Source: Actinomadura sp. NBRC 104425
Lineage (GTDB): Bacteria; Actinomycetota; Actinomycetes; Streptosporangiales; Streptosporangiaceae
NCBI RefSeq assembly: GCF_030269545.1
Contig: NZ_BSTN01000002.1
Span: 62,001-126,000, forward strand
Direction of reading: 5' to 3'
Length of the DNA stretch: 64,000 nucleotides
A program made the position numbers and the translations under genes. Below, piece by piece: positions 9,060-17,988 of the stretch. Within the stretch, counting starts at the first letter, position 1, and the number at the start of each line of letters is the position of its first letter. The notes beneath the pieces are model-generated. The model made no database searches. It saw only the letters and a program-made list of their open reading frames with translations, and was not told where the DNA came from.

Positions 9060-9272
9060 TCCTTCCAGACGCCTACCGGGTTAGCTGACGGGTTCGGTCG
9101 TGGAAGTCGACCTACGGCGCGTGTGCCCTCGCCTTCCGGGGGCGGGGGACGGGCGCCGATTCACCCCGGAGCCGGCCACGGCCCGTATGGACGGGCCCGC
9201 GGGCGCCGGCTCGGTGGGTCCCCGGCTCCACCCCTGGTCCCAGGGGCGGACTCGGCGGTCAAGCGGCGATGA
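9060..9272 (-). ncRNA. c-di-AMP (ydaO/yuaA-type) riboswitch
   Basis: Read on the minus strand, this stretch has the conserved blocks of the ydaO-yuaA aptamer in order. They are a CGCCGCTTGACCGCC-like 5' block, AGCCGGGGACCCACC, GGGGTGAATC, and the 3' block CCGAACCCGTCAGCTAACC followed by GTAGGCG and GGAAGGAG. This class binds cyclic di-AMP and usually switches genes off; in actinobacteria it commonly precedes wall hydrolases. Here the next gene on this strand is the HExxH protein (ATG 8861), about 200 nt downstream beyond a strong hairpin, while the NlpC/P60 gene lies upstream and has its own terminator. The identification rests on primary-sequence blocks, not a covariance search. Confidence 0.82.
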
Positions 9273-9585
9273 ACTTGTCCGGGATCGGATGAGGACGGGC
9301 CCCGGGTGCGGGGTCCGTCCGGCCGGGCCCGGTGGGCCTGCGTGGCGCACTACCGGAGCCATGCACACCGGGGCGTGCGCACGTGCGGCCTGGGACCGGC
9401 GAGCGGGGGACGGCATCTGGCGGATGCCGCGGAGGAGAGACGCGGCACGGGGTGCCGCTGCGGGGCGCGGCACCTGGCTGGTGCCGCAGGGTGACGTCCA
9501 GACGTCGGTGCTGGTACGGCGCCTGGCCGGCGTCGCAAGCGGTCACAAAGTACCAAAGAGCAACGGATAGGCAAATACCCGACAA
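9273..9585. other. gap between NlpC terminator and riboswitch
   Basis: About 310 bp with no convincing gene. Open frames cross it on both strands but are Arg/Pro-rich, lack ribosome sites and match nothing recognisable. It should hold the minus-strand promoter of the riboswitch; no clear hexamers could be singled out. Confidence 0.5.
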
Positions 9586-9630
9586 AAAGATCTACGGTCC
9601 AGGTCGGAGCGCGTCCGACCTGGACCGTAG
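9586..9630 (-). terminator. intrinsic terminator of NlpC/P60 gene
   Basis: A 17-bp perfect stem (9592-9608 with 9614-9630) and GCGCG loop, followed on the minus strand by AGATCTTTTTG, a real U-tract. It lies 37 bp after the NlpC/P60 stop. Confidence 0.92.
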
Positions 9631-9666
9631 CCGGGAAGACGGGGCGGGGACGAGGGGCGCGGGCCG

Positions 9667-10710
9667 TCAGACCCGCCCGGCGCCGTAGAAGTTCGTCCGG
9701 TAGTAGCCCGAGGTAATCGAAACGATCTCCACGTTCTTCCCGGTGCGCGGCGCGTGGATCATCTTGCCGCCGCCGATGTACAGCCCCACGTGCCCGAGGC
9801 TGTTGAAGAACACCAGGTCGCCGGGCTGCAGCGCGTCGAACGACACGCGGCGGGTGGCGGCGTACTGGCTGTTGGTGACGCGCGGCAGGTTCACCCCGGC
9901 GGCGCCCCAGGCCCGCATCGTCAGCCCCGAGCAGTCGTAGGAGTTGGGCCCCTCGGCGCCGTACTGGTACGGCTTGCCGAGCTGCGCGTAGGCGAACTGG
10001 ATCGCCGTGCGCGCCGACCCGCTGGCCGGGCCGTTGTAGGTGGCCCCGCTGCCCGTGCCGGGCTTGTCGGCGGTCTCGCCCAGCTTGGCCAGCAGCTTCT
10101 TCTGCGCCGCGATCGACTTCTCGACCTCGGCCTTCTTCTCCTTCAGCTCCTTGGCCTTCTTGACGACCTCGTCGTAGGCCGCCTGGGCCTGCGCCTGCTC
10201 CCGGCGCAGCCGCTGCGTCGAGGCCAGGAACTGGTCCAGCTCCGAGCTGCGGTTGCGGGACAGGTGCGAGATGACCGCGGACTGGTCGAGGATCTTCTGC
10301 GGGTCGTCCGCCGCGGCGAACCCGACGACGCCGCCGGTGTCGCCGTTCTTGTACGCGGCGGCCGCCATCTCGGCGATCTTCTGGCGCAGCTCGTTGAAGG
10401 TCTTCTGCTCGTCCGCGCCGGCCTTCTTGGTCGCCTTCAGCTTGCGCTTGGCGATCTTGAGCTCTTCGCCGACCTGGTTGTACTTCTCGACCAGCTGCTC
10501 GACCTGCTCGTTGAGCTTGGTGAGCTTCTTACGGGCGTCGGCCGCGCTCGGCGTCGGGTCGGCGTGCGCCGTCGCCATGGGCACCGTCAGGGACGCCGCC
10601 ACGGTGAGGCAGGCGGTCGCCACCAGGCGCCGGGGGGCGAGCCGCCCCCCGAAGAGATTCCGTGGGCCTCGCGAGTCCGCCGCGGGAGCCCCGGTCATAT
10701 GACTGGTCAC
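9667..10710 (-). CDS. NlpC/P60 peptidoglycan endopeptidase with coiled coil
   Basis: Secreted wall hydrolase of the RipC/RipA type, 347 aa. A signal peptide ends about ATAHA (residues 46-50). A long Lys/Glu/Gln-rich coiled coil spans about 55-215. The NlpC/P60 domain occupies the last 115 residues with the catalytic Cys in YDCSGLT and His in GHVGLYIGGGKMIHAP. The family cleaves D-Glu to mesoDAP bonds in stem peptides and is needed for cell separation; the coiled coil usually meets an FtsEX-type activator. The start is GTG 10710 or ATG 10698. A TAGTGT -10 box near 10750 gives a short leader. It is monocistronic with its own strong terminator. A mycobacterial relative lies close to trpD and qcrCAB, as here. 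Confidence 0.93.
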   Translation of the reverse strand: MTSHMTGAPAADSRGPRNLFGGRLAPRRLVATACLTVAASLTVPMATAHADPTPSAADARKKLTKLNEQVEQLVEKYNQVGEELKIAKRKLKATKKAGADEQKTFNELRQKIAEMAAAAYKNGDTGGVVGFAAADDPQKILDQSAVISHLSRNRSSELDQFLASTQRLRREQAQAQAAYDEVVKKAKELKEKKAEVEKSIAAQKKLLAKLGETADKPGTGSGATYNGPASGSARTAIQFAYAQLGKPYQYGAEGPNSYDCSGLTMRAWGAAGVNLPRVTNSQYAATRRVSFDALQPGDLVFFNSLGHVGLYIGGGKMIHAPRTGKNVEIVSITSGYYRTNFYGAGRV

Positions 10711-10849
10711 GGTCGGTTATGCCCCTCTCGTCCATGACATCAGCCGACGACACTAGCGATGAGGCACACCCGTCACAACCGATTCGTCACTACTTGCACT
10801 GCATATTCGCCACATGATCGCATTGCGTCACAGCATGATCGCTGAACGC

Positions 10850-12244
10850 TCAGGCGCGGCCCAGGCGGCGCAGCAGCAGGGTGGACGGAGCCGGCCGGGC
10901 CCCCGCCCGGCGGGCCGCGTCGGCCACCTCCCGGTCGGACGACACCACCACGATCGCCCGGCCCGACGGCTCGGCCCGCACCAGCTCGCCGATCAGCTCA
11001 TCGGCGGTCTGCCCGGGACGGCTGAACAGCACCCGCACCCCGCGCGGCGGGTTGATCGCCACCGGGGCGTCCAGCGCGGCGCCGTCGAACACGCACGTCA
11101 CCTCGGCGCGGGTCTGCGCCGCCAGGCCGCCCAGCCCCGACAGCAGCCGGACCCGCTGGTCCGACAGCGGCAGCTCCCCGTAACCGGTCTTGGTGACGTT
11201 GTAGCCGTCCACCACCAGATGCACCTGCGGCAGCGTCAGCAGCCGGTCCAGCAGCTGCGGATCGTCGTCCGACAGCGACCGGCCGGGCAGCGCCCGCAGC
11301 GCCTGCCGGTCCGGCGCCACCCCGCCCACCGCGTCGGCCGGGCGGCCGATCGTGGACGGCAGCGCCAGCTCCCGCCGCACCCCCTGCGCGGCGTCCACCA
11401 GCGCGTCCAGCAGGATGCGCAGCCGCACGTCGTCGATGTTGCGGCCCTCCCGGGCGGCGCGGCGGGCCGCCTCGGCGTTGGCCTCGGCCTGCTCCAGCCG
11501 CACGCGCAGCCGCCGCACCTCCTTGGCGTCGGCCGCCGCCGAATCCAGCGCCGCCGCCAGCCGCCGCTCGGCCGCGGCCACCGCCGCATCGGCCTGCTCG
11601 CGCACCGTGCGCGCCTTCATGCGCGCCTCGTGCAGCTTGCGCCGCAGATCGGCGATCTCGGCCTTGGCCTCGCGCAGCTCGGCCCGCAGCTTGTCCGTCT
11701 CGGCCGCCCGCGCCGCGCGCAGCGCCGCCAGCTCCTCGCGCAGCGCCGCGACGCGCCGCTCGGCCGCGGCCTCCTCCGAGGCGGTGGCGGACCGCTCCAG
11801 GTCCTCGCGCGCCGCCTCCACCTGCCGCGTCCAGCCGTCCGGCCGCAGCAGGTACGCCAGCGCCGCCACCCGCGCCGGATCGGCAGCCGGCGGCACCCGC
11901 CCGGCCTCCAGCGCCTCGGCCAGCTCGGCCTGCCCGGCGCGCAGCGGCTCGGCGACGCGGCGCCGGAACGCCTCGTCCTTCTCCAGCAGCGCCGCGATGT
12001 GCGGCGCGGCGAACTTGGCGCGCTTGCGCCGCTCGAACCGGGCGAACGGGCGCAGCGGAGCGGGCACCTCGTCGGGCGCAAGGGTGCCGATCAGCTCCGC
12101 GGCGGCCTCGACGACATGCTGCCGGACCGCCTCGGGGAGGGGACGGGCGAGCCGCTCGTCCGGATCCGGGCCGCTGTCGATGGTCTTGCTCCTCCCAGGC
12201 CGAAATGACCCCCGGTGCGCATTCTGTTCCCGGGCGCCATGCAC
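10850..12244 (-). CDS. NYN-domain RNA-binding protein with central coiled coil
   Basis: Conserved actinobacterial protein. An N-terminal helical domain (about residues 30-170 with this start) is followed by a long Ala/Arg/Glu coiled coil. The C-terminal NYN (PIN-like nuclease) domain has VHLVVDGYNVTKTGY and VTCVFDGA, and IVVVSSDREVADAARRAGA near the end, with conserved acidic residues. NYN/YacP-like proteins are presumed RNases. The start is unresolved: no ATG is in frame near the N-terminus. GTG 12244 gives 464 aa, but a GGGAGGAG site at 12190-12197 sits 9 nt before an ATC at 12181, which would give 443 aa. Expressed alone, divergent from the exonuclease gene. Function in vivo unknown. Confidence 0.83.
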   Translation of the reverse strand: MHGAREQNAHRGSFRPGRSKTIDSGPDPDERLARPLPEAVRQHVVEAAAELIGTLAPDEVPAPLRPFARFERRKRAKFAAPHIAALLEKDEAFRRRVAEPLRAGQAELAEALEAGRVPPAADPARVAALAYLLRPDGWTRQVEAAREDLERSATASEEAAAERRVAALREELAALRAARAAETDKLRAELREAKAEIADLRRKLHEARMKARTVREQADAAVAAAERRLAAALDSAAADAKEVRRLRVRLEQAEANAEAARRAAREGRNIDDVRLRILLDALVDAAQGVRRELALPSTIGRPADAVGGVAPDRQALRALPGRSLSDDDPQLLDRLLTLPQVHLVVDGYNVTKTGYGELPLSDQRVRLLSGLGGLAAQTRAEVTCVFDGAALDAPVAINPPRGVRVLFSRPGQTADELIGELVRAEPSGRAIVVVSSDREVADAARRAGARPAPSTLLLRRLGRA

Positions 12245-12418
12245 CTTAACCAGCGCGAACGCGTGATCCCCCGACCCCCGTGCGGCCCCGAGGAGCCCGC
12301 AGGCGCCCTCAGGCAGGGGTTCGGCCGGTCCGCGCCCGCCCCCCGAGGGCACAGCGGCCGCACGGTGCGTTCCGGCGGTGTCCACACTAGCGGCACCGGC
12401 ACTGTCGGTGGCGTCCTC

Positions 12419-12424
12419 TACGGT
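12419..12424 (+). promoter_or_regulatory. -10 box of exonuclease/GIY-YIG gene (leaderless)
   Basis: TACGGT ends 7 nt before ATG 12432 and there is no purine-rich ribosome site, so translation probably starts at the 5' end of the mRNA. Confidence 0.5.
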
Positions 12425-12431
12425 CACCGGC

Positions 12432-14222
12432 ATGACTGCTGTGCCCCGCCAACGCGGTCCCGCCTCCCGCGGCGCACCCGTCCCGTCCCACGGCGTCCAG
12501 GGCACCCTCGACGACCTCGGCACGCCCCTCGCCGAGGTCACCTTCGTCGTGGTCGACCTGGAGACCACCGGCGGCTCGCCCGGCGACTCGGCCATCACCG
12601 AGATCGGCGCGGTCAAGGTCCGCGGCGGCGAACCGCTGGGGGAGTTCGGCACGCTCGTCGACCCGGGCGCCCCCATCCCGCCGTTCATCACCGCGCTCAC
12701 CGGCATCACCCAGGCCATGGTGGCCGCCGCCCCCCGCATCGAGGCGGTGCTCCCCGCGTTCCTGGAGTTCGCCCGGGGCGCCGTGCTGGTGGCGCACAAC
12801 GCCGGGTTCGACATCTCCTTCCTCAAGGCCGCCTGCAACGCCCACGGCTACACCTGGCCCGCCTTCACCGTCGTCGACACCGTCGACCTGGCCCGCCGCG
12901 TGCTCACCCGCGACGAGGTGCCCAACTGCAAGCTCGACACCCTGGCGCGCTTCTTCCGCACCGGCGCCGCACCCCGCCACCGCGCGCTCGCCGACGCCCG
13001 CGCCACCGTCGACGTGCTGCACGGGCTCATCGAGCGGCTCGGCTCCCTCGGCGTGCACTCGCTGGAGGAGCTGCGCGGCTTCGCCAAGGCGCCCACCCCC
13101 GAGCAGCGCCGCAAGCGCCACCTGGCCGCCGACGTGCCCCGCGCCCCCGGCGTCTACCTGTTCGAGGACGCCCGCGGCGAGGTGCTGTACGTCGGCAAGA
13201 GCGGCGACCTGCGCTCGCGCGTGCGCAGCTACTTCACCGGCTCGGAGACCCGGCTGCGCGTGCGCGAGATGGTCGGCCTGGCCGAACGCGTCCGCACCGT
13301 CGTGTGCGCCACCGGCCTGGAGGCCGAGGTCCGCGAGCTGCGGCTCATCGCCGAGCACAAGCCCCGCTACAACCGCCGCTCCAAGTTCCCCGAGCGCTCG
13401 GTGTGGCTCAAGCTGACCGCCGAGCCGTTCCCGCGGCTGTCGATCGTGCGCGAGTGCCGCGACGACGGCGCCGCCTACCTGGGGCCGATCTCGTCCCGGC
13501 GGCAGGCCGAGGAGGCCCGCGCCGCGCTGCACGAGGCCGTCCCGCTGCGCCAGTGCACCCAGCGGCTCACCCCCCGGATCATCGCCGCCGGACGGGCCCG
13601 CACCTGCGTGCTCGCCGACCTCGGCCGCTGCGGCGCCCCGTGCGAGGGCCGGCAGAGCGCCGACGCCTACGCCGGCCACGCCGCCGCCGTCCGGTCGGCC
13701 ATGGCGGGCGACGTGCGCCCCGTCGTCGCCGCGGCGCAGGCGCGCATCGACCGCCTCGCCGCCGAGCTGCGCTACGAGGAGGCCGCCGCCCAGCGCGACC
13801 GGCTCGCCGCGTTCGTCCGCGCCGCCGCGCGCAGCCAGCGCCTGGCCGCGCTCGCCCGCTGCGCCCAGCTGGTGGCCGCGCGTCCCGCGTTCGACGGCGG
13901 CTGGGAGCTGGCCGTGGTGCGCTACGGCAGGCTCGCCGCGGCCGGGACGATCCCGCCGCGCGCCCACCCCCGCCCCTACATCGACGCCCTCGTCGCCACC
14001 GCCGAGACCGTGTTCCCCGGGCCGGGCCCCGCGGGCGCCGCCGGCGCCGAGGAGATGGAGTGCGTGCTGCGCTGGCTCGACTCGCCCGGCGCCCGCCTCG
14101 CCGAGGTGCAGGGGGAGTGGAGCTGTCCGGCGCACGGCGCCGAAGGGGTGCGCCCCCGGATCGAGGCCGCCTACGTGAAACCCGACCCCGAGGACCACGG
14201 GTCCCCGCGCCCTCTGCGCTGA
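12432..14222 (+). CDS. DEDDh exonuclease fused to GIY-YIG (UvrC-like) nuclease
   Basis: Two-nuclease fusion of 596 aa. Residues about 35-200 form a DnaQ-like 3'-5' exonuclease with VVDLETTGG (Exo I), AHNAGFDISFL (Exo II) and HRALADARATVD (Exo III, DEDDh type). Residues about 230-320 form a GIY-YIG domain (APGVYLFEDARGEVLYVGKS). A UVR-like helical hairpin (LRYEEAAAQRDRLAAF) follows. The RNase-H-like and HhH domains of true UvrC are missing, so it is not uvrC. Actinobacteria keep this fusion (mycobacterial Rv2191 type) near the qcr/trpD region. A DNA-repair role is inferred from the domains. Start chosen at ATG 12432 because of the adjacent -10 box. Confidence 0.9.
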   Translation: MTAVPRQRGPASRGAPVPSHGVQGTLDDLGTPLAEVTFVVVDLETTGGSPGDSAITEIGAVKVRGGEPLGEFGTLVDPGAPIPPFITALTGITQAMVAAAPRIEAVLPAFLEFARGAVLVAHNAGFDISFLKAACNAHGYTWPAFTVVDTVDLARRVLTRDEVPNCKLDTLARFFRTGAAPRHRALADARATVDVLHGLIERLGSLGVHSLEELRGFAKAPTPEQRRKRHLAADVPRAPGVYLFEDARGEVLYVGKSGDLRSRVRSYFTGSETRLRVREMVGLAERVRTVVCATGLEAEVRELRLIAEHKPRYNRRSKFPERSVWLKLTAEPFPRLSIVRECRDDGAAYLGPISSRRQAEEARAALHEAVPLRQCTQRLTPRIIAAGRARTCVLADLGRCGAPCEGRQSADAYAGHAAAVRSAMAGDVRPVVAAAQARIDRLAAELRYEEAAAQRDRLAAFVRAAARSQRLAALARCAQLVAARPAFDGGWELAVVRYGRLAAAGTIPPRAHPRPYIDALVATAETVFPGPGPAGAAGAEEMECVLRWLDSPGARLAEVQGEWSCPAHGAEGVRPRIEAAYVKPDPEDHGSPRPLR

Positions 14223-14256
14223 CGGCGCCGCGGCCCGCTAGGGTGGCGGACTGATC

Positions 14257-14332
14257 CGGCGCTCCACCGTCCCCTCGGCGCTCCGTCGTCCCTCCGGCGC
14301 TCCATCATCCCTACGGCGCTCCATCAACCCTA
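14257..14332. repeat. four tandem 19-bp repeats
   Basis: Four head-to-tail 19-bp units beginning CGGCGCTCC and ending in CCCT/CCTC/CCCTA variants fill the gap between the exonuclease/GIY-YIG stop and the rhomboid gene. The last unit runs into the CGGAAGGA ribosome site of the rhomboid gene, so the array forms most of its 5' leader. Confidence 0.92.
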
Positions 14333-14352
14333 CGGAAGGAATCCCCCCGCGC

Positions 14353-15099
14353 ATGGCCCTGCCGCTGTACGACAGCCAGCCGACCCGCAGGGTGCCCTGG
14401 GTCACCTACACGCTGGTGGCGGTGAACGTCATCGTGTACCTGCTCACCCCCATGGCGAACTTCGCCACCTGGTACGGGGAGGGCCGGGCCCGCGAGTGCC
14501 GCGCGGCCGAGTTCGTCCTGGAGCACGGCGCCGTGCCCGCGGAGCTGACCAGCGGGCGGCAGCTGCCGCCGCCGGAGTCGATCGTCCGCCGCTGCGGCCC
14601 GGTGAGCTACGGCAAGACCCCGTGGGTGTCGGCGTTCACCTCGATGTTCCTGCACTCGGGGGCGCTGCACCTGATCGGCAACCTGGTCGCCCTGTTCGTC
14701 GTCGGGCAGGGTGTGGAGGACCGCCTCGGCCGCCTCCGGTACTTGCTCAGCTACCTGGCCTTCGGCCTGGTCGCGGTGTACGGGTACGCCTACACCTCCG
14801 CCGACAGCGGCACGCCGCTCATCGGCGCGTCCGGCGCCATCGCCGGGGTGCTGGGCGCCTACCTGGTGCTCAACCCCCGCGGCCGCATCGTCAGCCTGCT
14901 CATGCCCGTGGTGATCCGCCTGCCGGTGTGGACCGTGCTGGGCTACTGGTTCATCATCCAGTGGCTGTCGACGGGCGACGACGACAGCAACGTCGCCTAC
15001 GTCGCGCACATCTACGGGTTCGCGGCGGGCATGCTGTTCGCGCTGCTGGCCCGCCGCGCGGGCCCGGCCCGCAAGATCGCCGCGCTCAGCCGCGGGTAG
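14353..15099 (+). CDS. rhomboid-family intramembrane serine protease
   Basis: Polytopic membrane protease of 248 aa. The first helix is about residues 15-32. The GxSG catalytic serine is in LIGASGAIAGVLG, the conserved HSGALHLIGNL lies in an earlier helix, and the C-terminal catalytic His is in VAHIYGFAAG. A Cys-containing extracytoplasmic insert (about 45-85) separates helix 1 from the rest. An AAGGA site 8 nt before ATG supports the start. Rhomboids cut single-pass membrane proteins inside the bilayer; no substrate is suggested by the neighbours. Probably co-transcribed with the small AsnC-like gene downstream. Confidence 0.88.
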   Translation: MALPLYDSQPTRRVPWVTYTLVAVNVIVYLLTPMANFATWYGEGRARECRAAEFVLEHGAVPAELTSGRQLPPPESIVRRCGPVSYGKTPWVSAFTSMFLHSGALHLIGNLVALFVVGQGVEDRLGRLRYLLSYLAFGLVAVYGYAYTSADSGTPLIGASGAIAGVLGAYLVLNPRGRIVSLLMPVVIRLPVWTVLGYWFIIQWLSTGDDDSNVAYVAHIYGFAAGMLFALLARRAGPARKIAALSRG

Positions 15100-15168
15100 A
15101 GTCGGGCGACGGAGTCGTACCGGAGGCGTCGCATCGCAGACGCCGCACCAGAGGCTGGGGAGGTAGCG

Positions 15169-15456
15169 GTGGTCACCGCCATCGTGTTCGTCAAGACCGA
15201 CGTGGCGCGCATCCACGAGGTGGCCGAGGCGGTCGCCGCGCTGGACAGCGTCAGCGAGGTCTACTCGGTGACCGGCGAGTACGACCTGATCGCCATGGTG
15301 CGGGTGCGCCGGCACGAGGAGCTGAACGACGTCATCCCGGGCCGCCTCAACAAGGTCCCCGGCATCCTCGACACCGAGACCCACATCGCCTTCCGCACCT
15401 ACTCCCAGCACGACCTGGAGGCGGCCTTCTCCCTCGGCCTGCCCGACTCCGACTGA
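15169..15456 (+). CDS. stand-alone Lrp/AsnC ligand-binding (RAM) domain protein
   Basis: 95-aa protein made only of the Lrp/AsnC C-terminal alpha-beta sandwich (SEVYSVTGEYDLIAMVRVR, PGILDTETHIAFRTY). The helix-turn-helix half is absent, so it cannot bind DNA alone. Such single-domain members bind amino acids, form dimers or octamers, and may modulate full-length Lrp proteins. GTG 15169 follows GGGGAGG. The N-terminus VVTAIVFVKTDV is intact, so this is not a truncation. It is convergent with trpD. Confidence 0.87.
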   Translation: MVTAIVFVKTDVARIHEVAEAVAALDSVSEVYSVTGEYDLIAMVRVRRHEELNDVIPGRLNKVPGILDTETHIAFRTYSQHDLEAAFSLGLPDSD

Positions 15457-15514
15457 GCCGCGGCGGGCCGAAGGCCGTCCTGCGCGCCCCTCCCCCGGGG
15501 GAGGAGGGGCGGCG

Positions 15515-16564
15515 TCAGTCCTTGAGGGACTGCGTGGCGGCGACCCAGCGGTCGAGCAGGGCGGAGGCGGCGCCGGAGTCGACGGCCTCGGCGGCGCGGG
15601 CCAGCGCCTCGCCCAGCGCCGCGGTGAGCCCGTCGGCAGCCGGGACGCCGTCGTAGGCCACCATCAGCGCCGCCGCGTTCAGCAGCACCATGTCGCGGAC
15701 GGGGCCGCGCTCGCCGGCGAACACCGCGCGGGCCACCCCCGCGTTGTAGGCGGCGTCGGCGCCGCGCAGGTCCTCCGGCTTGGCCCGGGGGATGCCCAGC
15801 TCGGCCGGGTCGAAGGCGGTCTCGGTGACCGCGCCGTCGCGCACCACCCACACCGTGGACGTGCCGGTGGTGGTCAGCTCGTCGAGCCCGTCGTCGCCGC
15901 GGAACACCAGCGACGAGCAGCCCCGCTCGGCGAACACGCCCGCGATGACGCCCGCCATGCGCGGGTGGAACACGCCCACCGCCTGGCAGGTGGGGCGGGC
16001 CGGGTTGGTCAGCGGTCCCAGGAAGTTGAACACCGTGGGGGTGCCCAGTTCGCGGCGCGGCTTGGACACGTACTTGAACGCCGGGTGGTACAGCGGCGCG
16101 AAGCAGAACGCGATGCCCAGCTCCTCGGCCACCCGGGCGTTGTGCCGGGGCGGCAGGTCGATGACCACGCCGAGCGCCTCCAGCAGGTCGGCCGCGCCGC
16201 ACGACGAGGAGGCCGCCCGGTTGCCGTGCTTGACCACCCGCACGCCCGCCGCGGCCGCCACCACCGCCGCCATCGTGGAGATGTTGACGGTGTGCGCGCG
16301 GTCGCCGCCGGTGCCGACCAGGTCGGCGATGCGGCCGGGCACCGCGATCTCGGTGGCGTTGGCCAGCATGCCGTCGGCCAGCCCGGACACCTCCGCCACC
16401 GTCTCGCCCTTGGCGCGCATGGCCACCGCGAACCCGGCGATCTGCACGTCGGTCGCCTCCCCGGCCATGATCGTGTTCATGGCCCAGGCGGTCTCCTCGC
16501 TGGACAGCGACTCTCCGTCGAGCAGGGCGCCCAGCAGCGCCGGCCAGGTGGTGCGCGCATCCAT
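15515..16564 (-). CDS. trpD: anthranilate phosphoribosyltransferase
   Basis: Second step of tryptophan synthesis: transfers phosphoribose from PRPP to anthranilate. 349 aa, the usual length. Key motifs are the PRPP loop [17 protein letters not shown] (about residues 81-97), [22 protein letters not shown], and the [13 protein letters not shown] region. It stands alone among non-trp genes, next to the ctaE-qcrCAB block, an arrangement shared with other actinobacteria. Convergent with the AsnC-like gene; a GC-rich imperfect hairpin around 15485-15515 may end both. Confidence 0.96.
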   Translation of the reverse strand: MDARTTWPALLGALLDGESLSSEETAWAMNTIMAGEATDVQIAGFAVAMRAKGETVAEVSGLADGMLANATEIAVPGRIADLVGTGGDRAHTVNISTMAAVVAAAAGVRVVKHGNRAASSSCGAADLLEALGVVIDLPPRHNARVAEELGIAFCFAPLYHPAFKYVSKPRRELGTPTVFNFLGPLTNPARPTCQAVGVFHPRMAGVIAGVFAERGCSSLVFRGDDGLDELTTTGTSTVWVVRDGAVTETAFDPAELGIPRAKPEDLRGADAAYNAGVARAVFAGERGPVRDMVLLNAAALMVAYDGVPAADGLTAALGEALARAAEAVDSGAASALLDRWVAATQSLKD

Positions 16565-16650
16565 GGTGTTCCCCCGAGGGGCAGGTCGGTCCGCTCCGCT
16601 CGGCCGGCGGTCGGGCGGAGCGGGTGCAGCGGTCGGATAGGGCTCGTCGG

Positions 16651-17073
16651 CTAGACGGCCGGGAGGTGGTCGGCGGTGCGCTTGCGCACCAGGTCGGCCA
16701 CCGCGCGGGCCACCGCCATCGGGTCCAGCGGCAGGCTCACCACGGCGTCGGCCCGCGACCAGGTCGCCAGCCAGCCGTCGTCGCGCCGGGCGATGACGGC
16801 GAGCACCGGCGGGCAGTCGTACACCTCGTCCTTGGCCTGCCGGCACACCCCGAGGCCCCCGGCGGGCTGCGCCTCGGCGTCGACCACCATCACGTCGATG
16901 TCGCCGCGGTCCAGCCGCTCCACCACGGCGGGGTGGGTGGCGATCTCGACGTACTCCACCTTCGGCAGGTCGGCGGCGGGCCGGCGGCCGATCGCCATCT
17001 TGATCTGGGCGCGGGTGTCGGCGTCGTCGCTGTAGACGAGAACCTTCACGGGGCTCTCCGGCGCGGTGCTCAT
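16651..17073 (-). CDS. receiver-like (CheY-fold) protein without effector domain
   Basis: 140-aa protein resembling a response-regulator receiver: [21 protein letters not shown] at the start, then [15 protein letters not shown] where the phospho-acceptor Asp would sit, and [18 protein letters not shown] at the end with the Lys position changed to Leu. The acidic pair is shifted (SDDAD), so phosphorylation is doubtful. No DNA-binding domain. Conserved beside ctaE/trpD in related genomes as I recall, function unknown. TAGCCT at 17082-17087 lies 8 nt upstream of the ATG, again pointing to a leaderless mRNA. Confidence 0.75.
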   Translation of the reverse strand: MSTAPESPVKVLVYSDDADTRAQIKMAIGRRPAADLPKVEYVEIATHPAVVERLDRGDIDVMVVDAEAQPAGGLGVCRQAKDEVYDCPPVLAVIARRDDGWLATWSRADAVVSLPLDPMAVARAVADLVRKRTADHLPAV

Positions 17074-17282
17074 GGCAGAGAAGGCTACCCGTTCCGCCCG
17101 CGCGGGAGCGAGGCGGCCGACCCGCTGACACCCGCCCGCCTCCCGGCGCCCGGAAGCGCCCAGGGCCCCGTGTGACGGGCTGTGCGCCACGGGGGCGGCG
17201 ATGCCGTCGAGCCGCCGTGTGAACACCGCGAAGAGCCGCTGATGGGGGGTCATGCACGGGTCAGCGGACAGGTGACGTAATA

Positions 17283-17942
17283 ATGCTGCCCGTGGCAACA
17301 GCAACCGCGATAGAGACAACACCTCACGCTCGGGCGAACCGTCCCAACCTCGTCAGCGTGGGGACGATCGTCTGGCTGTCGTCCGAGCTGATGTTCTTCG
17401 CGGCTCTGTTCGCGATGTTCTTCACGATCCGCTCCGTGACGATCGGTCAGGAGGGCCACGACGCGTGGCCCGGCGCCCCCCTTGACCTGCCGCTGTCGGC
17501 GCTGAACACCACGATCCTGGTGCTCTCGTCAGTGACCTGCCAGATGGGCGTGTTCAAGGCCGAGGCCGGCAAGGTCCGCCGCTCCGGTAGCCTGCTCAAC
17601 GTGCGCGGCTGGGGCCTGCGCGAGTGGTACGTGCTGTCGTTCCTGATGGGCGCGTACTTCGTGGCCGGCCAGTGCTTCGAGTACTACAACCTGGTCACCA
17701 AGGACGGCCTGACCCTGTCCTCCTCGGCGTACGGGTCGGTCTTCTACATGACCACGGGCTTCCACGGCCTGCACGTGACCGGTGGGCTGATCGCGTTCCT
17801 GTTCGTCCTGGGCCGCACCTTCGCCGCGAAGCGGTGGACCCACGAGCAGGCGACGAGCGCGATCGTGGTGTCGTACTACTGGCACTTCGTCGACGTGGTG
17901 TGGATCGGGCTGTTCGGCGCGATCTATCTGCTCGACATCTGA
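17283..17942 (+). CDS. ctaE: cytochrome c oxidase subunit III
   Basis: Third core subunit of the aa3 oxidase, 219 aa. Five to six membrane helices are visible, with [19 protein letters not shown] before helix 1, [14 protein letters not shown] and [20 protein letters not shown] at the end, all family signatures. The ATG has AGGTGA 8 nt upstream; a GTG at 17292 is possible and matches the N-terminus seen in relatives. It begins the ctaE-qcrC-qcrA-qcrB cluster, consistent with the bc1-aa3 supercomplex of actinobacteria. Divergent from the receiver-like gene. Confidence 0.96.
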   Translation: MLPVATATAIETTPHARANRPNLVSVGTIVWLSSELMFFAALFAMFFTIRSVTIGQEGHDAWPGAPLDLPLSALNTTILVLSSVTCQMGVFKAEAGKVRRSGSLLNVRGWGLREWYVLSFLMGAYFVAGQCFEYYNLVTKDGLTLSSSAYGSVFYMTTGFHGLHVTGGLIAFLFVLGRTFAAKRWTHEQATSAIVVSYYWHFVDVVWIGLFGAIYLLDI

Positions 17943-17988
17943 CGTTCCAACCCTCGTACCGACGATCATGACCCGAACGGGGATTTCC

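Noticed and set aside
9100..9570. 156-codon plus-strand frame across the riboswitch
   Set aside because: Antisense to conserved riboswitch blocks, no ribosome site, no family resemblance.
15485..15515. GC-rich imperfect hairpin between the AsnC-like gene and trpD
   Set aside because: Arms do not pair cleanly and there is no U-tract, so it was not listed as a terminator.
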